Shown here: piece by piece, positions 15,453 to 23,380 of the stretch
Layout of the letters: each line of letters opens with the position of its first letter
Position numbering within the stretch: position 1 is the stretch's first letter
NCBI GenBank assembly: GCA_030848545.1
Contig: JAVDCA010000028.1
Span: 1-64,000, forward strand
Source of the DNA: Astrobacterium formosum
GTDB taxonomy: Bacteria > Pseudomonadota > Alphaproteobacteria > Rhizobiales > Xanthobacteraceae
DNA: 64,000 nucleotides
Direction of reading: 5' to 3'
Notes under the pieces: model-generated
What the model was told of the DNA's origin: nothing
The model's database searches: none
What the model saw: the letters and a program-made list of their open reading frames with translations, nothing else
Translations under genes and position numbers: made by a program

Positions 15453-16745
15453 ATGGGCAAGATCGTCGAGCTCGCCTTCGGGCGCCGCCAACTGAGCGTG
15501 GAACTCCCCGACAAAGCCGAACCGACCATCATCCGCAAAGTGCCGCTGGCGAAGATCGTCGATCCGCATGGAGCGGTCCGGCAGGCATTGGCGGAGCCGG
15601 TCGCGGCCGCACCCTATTCCGAGCTGGTGAAGAACCGGCGCAGTGCCTGCGTCCTGATCTGCGACATCACCCGGCCGGTGCCGAACAGACTATTCCTGCG
15701 ACCCCTGGTCGAAGGACTGATGACCGCCGGCATGCCGGCCGAAAAGATCACCATCGTGATTGCGACCGGCCTGCATCGCCCCAACGAAGGTGCCGAGCTG
15801 GAGGAACTGGTCGGCGATCCATGGGTCCTGCAAACCGTGCGGGTCGAAAACCACTTCGCCCGCAACGAAGAGGACCACGTCGATCTCGGCGCGACCAGGC
15901 GCGGCACGCCGGTGAGGATCGATCGCCGTTTCGTCGACGCCGACCTGCGCATCGTCTCCGGCCTGATCGAGCCGCACTTCATGGCCGGCTGGTCGGGCGG
16001 CCGCAAGGTGATCGCGCCCGGGGTCGCCTATCACGAGACCATCCGCACGTTCCACAATGCGCGCTTCATGGAGGATCCGCTCGCGATCCAGTGCAACCTG
16101 GTCGGCAACCCGCTGCACGAGGAGCAGCTCGAAATCGTCGGCAAGATCGGCGAGGTCTATGCGGTCAACACCATCATCGACGAGGAGCGCGACCTCGTCT
16201 TCGTCAATTTCGGCGAAGTGATCGCGAGCCACGCGGCGGCGGTGGATTTCGTCACCGAATCCACCGTCGTCAAATATCCGCGCCGCTTCAAGACGGTGGT
16301 GACGTCTTCGGCTGGCTATCCGCTCGACAAGACCTACTACCAGACCGTCAAGGGCATGGTCACTCCGATGGACATCCTGGAGCCTGGCGGCACCCTGATC
16401 ATCGCCTCAGAATGCTCGGAAGGGTTCGGCTCGCCCGAATTCCTCGACGCACAGCAGCGCATGATCGCCATGGGGCCGGAGCGGTTCCTGGCGACCCTCA
16501 AGGCCAAGTCGTTCGCCGAAATCGACGAATGGCAGACCGAAATGCAGATGAAGCCCATGCGCATGAGCCGCGTCCAGCTCTACACCACCGGCCTCGACGC
16601 CGAGCAGCGGCGCGCCACCGGAGTCGAACTGGTGGAGACGGTCGACGCCGCGATACGCGAGAGCATCGCCCGCCACCGCGATCCCACTCTCGCGGTCATC
16701 CCGGAGGGTCCATACGTGGTTCCGGTGTTCGGCGGTCATGGCTGA
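15453..16745 (+). CDS. larA: LarA-family nickel-pincer 2-hydroxyacid racemase/epimerase
   Basis: LarA enzymes racemise or epimerise 2-hydroxyacids through hydride transfer on a nickel-pincer nucleotide (NPN). All NPN ligands of Lactiplantibacillus plantarum LarA are present at almost the same numbers: His108 (ATGLHRP), His175 (EPHFMAG), the covalent-cofactor Lys185 (SGGRKVIAPG) and His201 (TFHNARF). The substrate Asp/Arg pair is in CDITRPVP (about 71-74). The protein is 430 residues with no signal peptide, so it acts in the cytoplasm. The ATG at 15453 has GGAGAGG directly upstream. It heads larA-larC-larE-larB behind a sigma54 promoter. LarA relatives include lactate, malate and gluconate enzymes, so the substrate is open. 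Confidence 0.92.
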   Translation: MGKIVELAFGRRQLSVELPDKAEPTIIRKVPLAKIVDPHGAVRQALAEPVAAAPYSELVKNRRSACVLICDITRPVPNRLFLRPLVEGLMTAGMPAEKITIVIATGLHRPNEGAELEELVGDPWVLQTVRVENHFARNEEDHVDLGATRRGTPVRIDRRFVDADLRIVSGLIEPHFMAGWSGGRKVIAPGVAYHETIRTFHNARFMEDPLAIQCNLVGNPLHEEQLEIVGKIGEVYAVNTIIDEERDLVFVNFGEVIASHAAAVDFVTESTVVKYPRRFKTVVTSSAGYPLDKTYYQTVKGMVTPMDILEPGGTLIIASECSEGFGSPEFLDAQQRMIAMGPERFLATLKAKSFAEIDEWQTEMQMKPMRMSRVQLYTTGLDAEQRRATGVELVETVDAAIRESIARHRDPTLAVIPEGPYVVPVFGGHG

Positions 16746-18075
16746 GCGCCGTCATATTCACCTCGATGCCGTTGGCGGCGTCGCCGGCGACATGTTCGTC
16801 GCCGCATTGCTCGATGCCCTGCCGGACCTTCGAACGCGCGTGATGGCGGATCTTGCCGCCATTCTGCCGGCAGAGTGCGGCCGGCCCGTCCTGACGGAGG
16901 GGACGAGCCGAGGTATAGCGGTCTGCCGGTTCTCCCTGGTCGACGCCGGGCCGCTGCAGGGTGCTGATCGCGGCGATGTGGACGAGCCAACGCGCGGCCG
17001 TAACCGGGAGCATTCCCACCACCACCTCGACGGGCACCATTCCCATGGCCAACATGATCACGACCATGGCCCTCACGACGATCATGACCACCATCATGGT
17101 CACGACGGCGCGCCGGTGCGTTTTCCCGAGCTGGTACGGATGATCGAAACGGCCTCGCTCTCGGCCAGAACTGCCGTGCATGCGATCGCGATCCTGCGGC
17201 GGCTCGCCGAGGCCGAGAGCCGCATGCATCGGGTCGCGGTCGAACAGGTGCATTTCCACGAGCTCGCCGATTGGGATTCACTCATGGACGTGGTGGCGGC
17301 CGGCAGCATCGCGGCAGCGTTGGGGGATTGCAGCTGGAGCGTCTCCGACCTGCCGAAAGGGCGCGGCCGCGTTCTCACGCAGCACGGCGTGCTGCCCGTC
17401 CCGGCCCCGGCCACGACTGAAATTCTCCGCGGCTTTCGCTGGCACGACGACGGCATCGCCGGCGAGCGTGTCACGCCGACCGGAGCCGCCATCGTGGCTC
17501 ATCTGGTCGGCAGTGAACGGGCGGACGCGAAAGTCCCGACGGGCGTGCTGCAGGCGACCGGCATCGGCGCCGGCTCCCGCGATCTTCCCGACATGCCCAA
17601 CATTCTGCGTGCGCTGGTGTTCGCGACGGCGCCGGAGACGTCGGCGGCCGACGACGTGATCGTGATGGAATTCGACGTCGACGACATGACCGGAGAAGAG
17701 ATCGCGGTCGCGGCCGATCGCCTGCGCGGCATCGACGGCGTGATCGATCTCACCATCGGGGTGCGTTCGGGAAAGAAGGGACGGCCGTTCAGCGATTTCC
17801 GGCTCCTGCTGCGCCCGGAAGCACGCGCCGCCGCCGCTGCCGCGTGCTTTTCCGAGACCGCGACGATCGGGCTGAGGTGGCGTATCGAGCCGCGCATGTG
17901 CCTCTCCCGCCGCTCCGAGACGATCACGATCGACGGGACAGCCCTGCGCCGCAAGCGGGTGGCGCGCCCCGGCGGCGACACGGTCAAGATGGAGAGCGAC
18001 GATCTCCGTCATTTCGAAGGCCTGGGCGTTCGCCGGGGCCTGAAGGCACGCTGCGAACACGAGGACGAGACATGA
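16738..18075 (+). CDS. larC: LarC, nickel insertion enzyme for the NPN cofactor
   Basis: LarC is the CTP-dependent cyclometallase that inserts nickel into the pincer cofactor. The 445-residue protein begins HLDAVGGVAGDMFVAALLDAL, has VEQVHFHELADWDSLMDVV and LPVPAPATTEIL, and ends with the LarC2 portion (EFDVDDMTGEEIAVAADRLR; GKKGRPFSDFRLLLRPE). In L. plantarum the gene is read through a programmed frameshift; here it is one continuous frame. Residues about 91-124 form a His/Asp-rich insert with about 16 histidines, probably a nickel reservoir. It overlaps larA by 8 bp and larE as ATGA. Confidence 0.95.
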   Translation: MAERRHIHLDAVGGVAGDMFVAALLDALPDLRTRVMADLAAILPAECGRPVLTEGTSRGIAVCRFSLVDAGPLQGADRGDVDEPTRGRNREHSHHHLDGHHSHGQHDHDHGPHDDHDHHHGHDGAPVRFPELVRMIETASLSARTAVHAIAILRRLAEAESRMHRVAVEQVHFHELADWDSLMDVVAAGSIAAALGDCSWSVSDLPKGRGRVLTQHGVLPVPAPATTEILRGFRWHDDGIAGERVTPTGAAIVAHLVGSERADAKVPTGVLQATGIGAGSRDLPDMPNILRALVFATAPETSAADDVIVMEFDVDDMTGEEIAVAADRLRGIDGVIDLTIGVRSGKKGRPFSDFRLLLRPEARAAAAAACFSETATIGLRWRIEPRMCLSRRSETITIDGTALRRKRVARPGGDTVKMESDDLRHFEGLGVRRGLKARCEHEDET

Positions 18076-18872
18076 CACGTCCCACCGGGCAGGCGGATCT
18101 GGTCGCAGCGCTCGATCGCCATGACCGGCTGGCGGTCGCGGTCAGCGGCGGCGTCGACAGCATGGTGCTGGCCTATGTGGCGCACCGTTTTTCGCGTACC
18201 GACATGATCGCCGTGCACGCAGTGTCAGCCGCCGTACCGGCAGCCGCCACCGCCCGCGTCGAGGCACATGCGCGCCGGCACGGCTGGCGCCTGCGCCTGA
18301 TCGATGCCGGCGAACTTGCCGACCCGGCCTATCGGGGCAACCCCGTCGACCGCTGCTTCTTTTGCAAGACCAATCTTTACGCCCGCATCCGCGCCGTAAC
18401 CGGCCTGCCGATCGCCTCCGGCACCAATGTGGACGACCTCGGCGACTTCCGGCCCGGCCTCGAAGCGGCGCGCCGGCACAGCGTGGTGCACCCCTTCGTG
18501 GAGGCTGGCCTCACCAAGAACGACATCTATGCGCTGGCGCGTGCCTACGCCCTCGACGACCTCGCGGCGCTGCCGGCCCAACCTTGTCTTGCCAGCCGGA
18601 TCGAGACCGGGATCGGCGTCGACGAGGCAACGCTGAATTTCATCGAGGCGGCGGAGGCCGAGCTCGCGCCGCTGCTGCCGCGCGAGCGGGCGTTGCGCTG
18701 CCGGGTCACGCATTCCGGCGTCCAGGTCGAGTGCGGGGCGCTGCCAGAAGGCGACGAACGCCGGCGCATCGAACACTGGGCAGCGGCTTTCTGCGACCGG
18801 CACGGCCGCCGGTTCGCGGGCCTGCGGGTCTATCGGCGCGGCGCCGCCTTCCTTCGGACCGCCGCGGAATGA
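18072..18872 (+). CDS. larE: LarE, ATP-dependent sulfur transferase for the NPN cofactor
   Basis: LarE adenylates the dicarboxylated pyridinium mononucleotide and replaces two carboxyl oxygens by sulfur. The 266-residue protein has the PP-loop SGGVDSMVLAY (about 25-35). It has Cys95-Phe-Phe-Cys98 and Cys172 (QPCLASRI), the three-cysteine set seen in iron-sulfur LarE such as that of Thermotoga maritima. The single-Cys L. plantarum enzyme instead sacrifices its own Cys176. The start overlaps the larC stop as ATGA and the stop overlaps larB as ATGA, so all three should be translated together. Confidence 0.94.
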   Translation: MTRPTGQADLVAALDRHDRLAVAVSGGVDSMVLAYVAHRFSRTDMIAVHAVSAAVPAAATARVEAHARRHGWRLRLIDAGELADPAYRGNPVDRCFFCKTNLYARIRAVTGLPIASGTNVDDLGDFRPGLEAARRHSVVHPFVEAGLTKNDIYALARAYALDDLAALPAQPCLASRIETGIGVDEATLNFIEAAEAELAPLLPRERALRCRVTHSGVQVECGALPEGDERRRIEHWAAAFCDRHGRRFAGLRVYRRGAAFLRTAAE

Positions 18873-19537
18873 GCGAATTCGAGCTCGATTGGCAGCGCGA
18901 AGCGCGTATCGGAATTGCCGAAGCGGTGTTCTGCGCCGGCAAGACGCCGGCCCAGATCGATGCGATTCTCGAATCCGCCGGCGATCGCCGCTTGCTCCTC
19001 ACCCGTCTCGACGAAGCCAAGTTCGCCGGCCTCGCCGAGGAGCGCCGGCGCCGGCTCGACCACGACCCGCTGTCCAACACCGCGTTTCACGGACCGCACC
19101 TGCAACCGACCCTCGACGGCCCTTGCATCGTGTGTGCGGGCACCTCCGACCTGCCGGTCGCCCGGGAGGCGGCCCGCAGTCTCGCTTTCGCGGGCTACCG
19201 ATCAACGATCATGGCCGATGTCGGCGTCGCCGGCCTGTGGCGGCTGATGCGACGCATCGACGAAATCCGGACGTTTCCGGTGGTGATCGCGGTGGCCGGC
19301 ATGGAGGGGGCGCTGTTCAGCGTCTTGGCCGGCCTCGTCGAGGCCCCCGTGATCGCAGTCCCGGTCTCGGTCGGCTACGGCGTGGCGGCCGGCGGCTACG
19401 CCGCCCTGAACAGCGCGCTCGCCTCCTGCGCGACCGGACTCCTCGCCGTCAACATCGACAACGGTTTCGGCGCCGCCTGCGCGGCAATCCGCATCCTGCG
19501 CCGCATCCCCGCCCATCGCCTCGATTCGCAATCATGA
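18869..19537 (+). CDS. larB: LarB, NaAD carboxylase/hydrolase for the NPN cofactor
   Basis: LarB carboxylates the pyridinium ring of nicotinic acid adenine dinucleotide and cleaves the phosphoanhydride, the first step of NPN synthesis. The 222-residue protein has a short helical N-terminal part and a C-terminal PurE-like domain with VCAGTSDLPVAREAARSL, AGMEGALFSVLAGLVEAPVI and PVSVGYG. Its ATG overlaps the larE stop (ATGA). It completes a full NPN cofactor set with larC and larE; no nickel transporter gene is adjacent. Confidence 0.95.
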   Translation: MSEFELDWQREARIGIAEAVFCAGKTPAQIDAILESAGDRRLLLTRLDEAKFAGLAEERRRRLDHDPLSNTAFHGPHLQPTLDGPCIVCAGTSDLPVAREAARSLAFAGYRSTIMADVGVAGLWRLMRRIDEIRTFPVVIAVAGMEGALFSVLAGLVEAPVIAVPVSVGYGVAAGGYAALNSALASCATGLLAVNIDNGFGAACAAIRILRRIPAHRLDSQS

Positions 19538-19569
19538 CCGACGGCGGTCCTGTGGCCGCCGCCTGTCTC

Positions 19570-21513
19570 TCAGGCCCGACCGTTCTCGCCGGCGCGTTCG
19601 CCGACATCCTTGAGCCAGCGGTTCAAAGTGGTTCGGTCGACCCCCAGTCGACGCGCCGCCCTGGTCTTGGAGTTGTTCTCCTCCTCCAGCACTTTGGCGA
19701 CGACGCGCAGGCGGATTTCATCCATGCTGCCGGTGATGAAGTCGCGCTCCACCCGATCCGGCTTTCGGCGTCTCGGTCGGCGGATGTCGCTGATGGCGAA
19801 ATCAACGTCATCGAGACGCGCGATCGGTCCGGACGCCGTGATGGCGATTCGTTCCATGACATTGCTGAGCTGGCGGAAGTTGCCCGGCCAGTCGTAGTCG
19901 GCGACCATCTGGCGCAGATCGGCGTCGAGATCGACCACGTCGGTGCCGTGCGTGCGCGCGTGCCTGCGCAACAGCAGCAACGCGCTCGGCAGGATGTCCT
20001 TCGCGCGTGCCCGCAACGGCAGGGTCTCGAACTTGAGAACGTTGATGCGGTAGAACAGATCTTGCCGGAACGTTCCCTGTGAGACCATTTCCTCTAGATC
20101 CCGGTTGGTCGCCGCGACGATGCGGACGTCCACAGGAATCTGGTGCTCGGACCCGAGCCGCATCAGCTGCCGCTCCTGGATGACCCGCAAAAGCCGCGTC
20201 TGCAGCGCAAGATCGAGCTCGCCGACCTCGTCGAGGAACAGCGTGCCGCGATGGGCGAGTTCGAACAGGCCCTTTTTGCCCTTGCGCGACGCCCCGGTGA
20301 AGGCCCCCTCGACATAGCCGAACAGTTCGCTTTCCAAGAGCGTCGGCGGCAGGGCGCCGCAGTTCACGGCCACGAATGCGCCGCGGGCGCGCTGGCTTTC
20401 ATTGTGGATCCCCTGCGCCAGCAGTTCCTTGCCGGTGCCGCTCTCTCCGACGATCAGCACGGTCGCGTCGGTACCGGCATATCGCCTTATGAACCCGAGC
20501 TGTGCCTTCATCCGAGGATCGCAGGTGACGTAGTCGTCGAGCCGCTGCTGGGCGACGAACTTGCTCTTGAGCTGTTCCTGGGACCTGACCTTCTGCTCGA
20601 TCGTATAGAGGCGGTCGACGCTCTCGAGCGCGAACACCGTGCCGCGCAGCCCGTCGTCGCCGTTGATGGGATAGATGTAGCACAGCACACGACCGTGGCG
20701 CGTTTCGACCACCCGGCCGACTTCCCAGATGCCGTCCTCGATCGCGCTCTGGGCGACCGCCAGAGCCGGGTCGATCGCCTCGATGGACCTGCCCAACATC
20801 TCGTTTCGGTTCGTCTTGAACATCGTCGCGGCGGCCCGGTTCGCGTGCATGATGCGGCCGGCGTGATCGAGCGAGAACACCGCCTTCTCGAACATGTCGA
20901 GCACGGTGGACAGGTGGTCCCGGTTGACCCGCTCTCGCTCGATGGCATCGAGCACGGCGGTTGCACGCTCGACCGCCTCGCAAACGCCTTCCGGGCCGGA
21001 GGACACCAGGCGGAACTCGGCGCACAGATTGACGAACCGGCTTTGCGGGATCGTGTCGCCGATCATCACGTCGACGGCGTCCTGTTGCAGCCGCCGGCGC
21101 ACGGTTTCCTGCAGTTCGTCGTACTCGGCCGCATCATCGTCGAACATGATGGCGCAGGACGGGATGCTGAGAAGATCGGAGATCCTCTTGCAGTCGCGCA
21201 TCACACTCGCATGGCCCACGAAGGCGACCCGGCGCGGCGCCCTGAGAAGGTCGCCCAGCGCGTGGAGCACGTCGTAACTGTTGATCTTGATGTCGATGAC
21301 CGGGAGGGCGGTGTTGCGGCGGAGCAGTTCGGCCGTGCGGCCGCGGCTGATCAACACCCGGTATCCTCTGGCTTCCAGCTCGGGCAGCCGCGTCACCGCA
21401 TCCTCGAGATTCGCGGTCTCCACATCGAACGCACAGGCGCACGCATCCGCGAAGGATCGAGCGACTTCAGCCAGCTCCTTGTAAGGGGCGACGAGGCAGA
21501 TCCGCGAGGCCAT
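19570..21513 (-). CDS. Sigma54-dependent activator with PrpR-type sensor domain
   Basis: A 647-residue enhancer-binding protein in four parts. The PrpR_N-type sensor spans about 10-185 (GYRVLISRGRTAELLRR; VAFVGHASVMRDCKRISDLL). A PAS-like segment follows at about 205-300 (FSLDHAGRIMHANRAAATMF). The AAA+ domain has Walker A GESGTGKE near 355, the sigma54-contact loop GAFTGA at 403-408 and LFLDEVGEL. A Fis-type helix-turn-helix lies near the C-terminus (NNSKTRAARRLGVDRTTLNRWL). PrpR_N domains sense small acids or CoA esters. Lying between the sigma54-promoted lar operon and the sigma54-promoted permease, it is the obvious activator of both. It converges with larB, 32 nt apart. Confidence 0.93.
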   Translation of the reverse strand: MASRICLVAPYKELAEVARSFADACACAFDVETANLEDAVTRLPELEARGYRVLISRGRTAELLRRNTALPVIDIKINSYDVLHALGDLLRAPRRVAFVGHASVMRDCKRISDLLSIPSCAIMFDDDAAEYDELQETVRRRLQQDAVDVMIGDTIPQSRFVNLCAEFRLVSSGPEGVCEAVERATAVLDAIERERVNRDHLSTVLDMFEKAVFSLDHAGRIMHANRAAATMFKTNRNEMLGRSIEAIDPALAVAQSAIEDGIWEVGRVVETRHGRVLCYIYPINGDDGLRGTVFALESVDRLYTIEQKVRSQEQLKSKFVAQQRLDDYVTCDPRMKAQLGFIRRYAGTDATVLIVGESGTGKELLAQGIHNESQRARGAFVAVNCGALPPTLLESELFGYVEGAFTGASRKGKKGLFELAHRGTLFLDEVGELDLALQTRLLRVIQERQLMRLGSEHQIPVDVRIVAATNRDLEEMVSQGTFRQDLFYRINVLKFETLPLRARAKDILPSALLLLRRHARTHGTDVVDLDADLRQMVADYDWPGNFRQLSNVMERIAITASGPIARLDDVDFAISDIRRPRRRKPDRVERDFITGSMDEIRLRVVAKVLEEENNSKTRAARRLGVDRTTLNRWLKDVGERAGENGRA

Positions 21514-21702
21514 GATGGGGCGCTCTCCTCCGGAATCGGCGCCGCGCCTGCGGTATCGGCGCGGAAGTCGTGCCGACCATAGGACGGCGCTGCCCGCGCG
21601 AGAAGACTTACGCGGGCACCTCCAGAGGAGGTTGCGGATATTGCCGTCGCGCTGCGCGAGCGGGCGAGCTTCACGACCTCGCCGCCCCGGCGCTCATGGC
21701 GA

Positions 21703-21732
21703 GGCCCGGCCCCCCAGGAGGGAAGCCGGGCC
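21703..21732 (-). terminator. Possible hairpin downstream of the KdgT-type permease
   Basis: GGCCCGGC (21703-21710) and GCCGGGCC (21725-21732) can pair, 23 bases past the permease stop on its strand. No T-run follows, so termination is only a possibility. The rest of the gap 21514-21754 shows nothing I can name. Confidence 0.35.
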
Positions 21733-21754
21733 CGCTATCGGCCTGGTCTCACGA

Positions 21755-22879
21755 TCATGCGCGCGGTGACGAGGCCGCCACGACCGTTGCCGCCGGAACG
21801 ACGTCGTCCTCGAGCCGGCCGTCGATGCCGCGGGCGCGCTGCCAGCGGTCGACCAGGATCACCGCCATCGGTCCCATGAAGGCGGTCGAGATGGTCGAGA
21901 TCGAGATCTGCAGCGTCGCGATCGGCACCAGGTTCTGGTAGGCCTGGGCCTCGGCGGCGCTCATCATGCCGGACGCGGCGGCGACCGAGGCGGCGGCCGC
22001 GATGGCCGCGGGCGTGCCGACCGCGTTGCCGGCCGTGGTCGCTTCGGCGACAGGCGCGATGACGCTGCGCTCACGGGCCAGCTTGAAGGCGAGAATGCCG
22101 GCGAGCGCGGTCAGAACCGTCGTCATGACGCCGAGCAGCAGGCCGGCACCGACCACCTGCGGGTTGAAGAACACCGCCAGATTCATGTTGGCCCCGAGAG
22201 AAAATGCGAAAAACGGCACCGGCAGGATTTCGCCCGGCTTCAGGAATTCACGCAGCTCGTGGTCCAGGTTGCCGAGCAGCATGCCGAGGGCGATCGGCAG
22301 CAGCACGGCCACAAAGGCGATGACCGGGAAGTTGGAGCCGAGCAGGCCGAGCGACAACAGGGTGAAAAACGGGCCGTCGTTGAGCGACAGCACCGCCACC
22401 GCGGCGGTGTCGGAGCGGTTGCCGTATTGGCTCGTCAAGGCGGCGTACATGCCGCCATTGCCGTTGGTCATGGCGGCGATGATCGCCATGGTGGACAGAC
22501 CGAACAGTCCGGTCCAGGGATCGATGAACTTGCCGACCAGCACGCCGACCAGAAGACCCATGAGGTATTTGGCGGTCGTGAGGATGACGCCCTTCTTCAT
22601 CGCCCGGCCGCCGACCCTGAGGTTCATCTGGCTGCCGGCGCAGAACAGGAACAGGGCGATCAGGGTCAGGGCGCTGGTCTTGAACAACTGTTCGGAGAAC
22701 CCGCCGATCCTGAGAAACTCGTAGTGGCCGCCCGCCGTCTTGGGCGCGCCGAACCACGCCAGGAACTCCTGGATGGGCGCAAGGTGCATCTGGTCTACCG
22801 TGTTCATGGCGGTGCCGAGCAGCAGCGGCACCACCATCAGCCCACCCGGGACTTTCTGGATCGTTCTCAGGATCTGCAT
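21755..22879 (-). CDS. kdgT: KdgT-family 2-keto-3-deoxygluconate-type permease
   Basis: Inner-membrane secondary transporter of 374 residues with about ten hydrophobic segments. It starts MQILRTIQKVPGGLMVVPLL and includes FLFCAGSQMNLR, MTNGNGGMYAALTSQYG, SLNDGPFFTLLSLG, PFFAFSLGANMNL and ATTAGNAVGTPAAIA, all typical of KdgT (known substrate in enterobacteria: 2-keto-3-deoxygluconate). The ATG at 22879 has GGAGGACGTC directly upstream. A -24/-12 promoter lies about 320 bp upstream on the same strand. With larA this suggests import of a sugar acid or other 2-hydroxyacid relative; the real substrate is unknown. Confidence 0.88.
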   Translation of the reverse strand: MQILRTIQKVPGGLMVVPLLLGTAMNTVDQMHLAPIQEFLAWFGAPKTAGGHYEFLRIGGFSEQLFKTSALTLIALFLFCAGSQMNLRVGGRAMKKGVILTTAKYLMGLLVGVLVGKFIDPWTGLFGLSTMAIIAAMTNGNGGMYAALTSQYGNRSDTAAVAVLSLNDGPFFTLLSLGLLGSNFPVIAFVAVLLPIALGMLLGNLDHELREFLKPGEILPVPFFAFSLGANMNLAVFFNPQVVGAGLLLGVMTTVLTALAGILAFKLARERSVIAPVAEATTAGNAVGTPAAIAAAASVAAASGMMSAAEAQAYQNLVPIATLQISISTISTAFMGPMAVILVDRWQRARGIDGRLEDDVVPAATVVAASSPRA

Positions 22880-23139
22880 GACGTCCTCCGTTCTGACATC
22901 GTAGCCTGGGGCCCCGTCGTGGTGATCGGCGGCTCCCGGCATCCGTGGCGCGATTCGCATGGCTGGGAGCTCGCGAATAGTTCGCTAGGCAGCCCGGCTG
23001 CGGCGATGCGACGGGGGTTGGTACAAGGCTCCCGGTGCGGGGCGAGACGAACCGGCCTGGAGCGGAGGCGATACGGTCCGCTCCCCTCGTGGGCCACCGC
23101 ATCGAGGATCTGGCCGAGCGGCATCGGCCCATCCTTGAC

Positions 23140-23157
23140 GCAATGAAGATTCATTGC
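23140..23157. promoter_or_regulatory. 18-bp inverted repeat in the permease leader
   Basis: GCAATGAA and TTCATTGC flank a GA centre. It lies about 40-57 bp downstream of the -12 element of the permease promoter, where a bound repressor would block elongation; an RNA hairpin is the alternative. Confidence 0.5.
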
Positions 23158-23196
23158 TCGTCCGACCTGCAACGAAACGCGAAACAAGGCTCAGGC

Positions 23197-23212
23197 AGCA
23201 AGGAGCATGCCA
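23197..23212 (-). promoter_or_regulatory. Sigma54 (-24/-12) promoter of the permease gene
   Basis: On the minus strand the sequence reads TGGCATGCTCCTTGCT: TGGCA, correct spacing, then TTGC. It has a single mismatch (T for C) to the TGGCACG element found upstream of larA. The predicted start near 23186 leaves a leader of about 300 nt before the permease ATG. Confidence 0.7.
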
Positions 23213-23380
23213 TGGTTAAACGGCCGATTTATCTAGCGGCTGGCAGTGCGTGCGCCGCACGAGCGATGCAAAACGCCACACCCGTGCGGCAAATGACCGG
23301 GGATGAGCAACCCGCGAGCGGCCCGCGGCGTTGAGGAATTCCACGCGCCTTGCGGCGGAAATCCGGGATGGTCCGGGCGG

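Larger units (their letters stand above)
22880..23380. other. 501-bp gene-free regulatory gap between the permease and LacI genes
   Basis: I see no convincing gene. The gap holds a -24/-12 promoter for the permease (23197-23212, minus strand), an 18-bp inverted repeat in its leader (23140-23157), and TGCGGCA at 23285-23291. That heptamer reads TGCCGCA on the permease strand, and the same heptamer in the same orientation occurs upstream of the lar promoter (15264-15270). The leader of about 300 nt is unusually long; reading frames inside it look random. Confidence 0.6.

Noticed and set aside
22867-23187. Possible 106-residue gene in the permease leader (minus strand)
   Set aside because: Composition looks random, no family resemblance, and it overlaps the permease start; kept as leader sequence.
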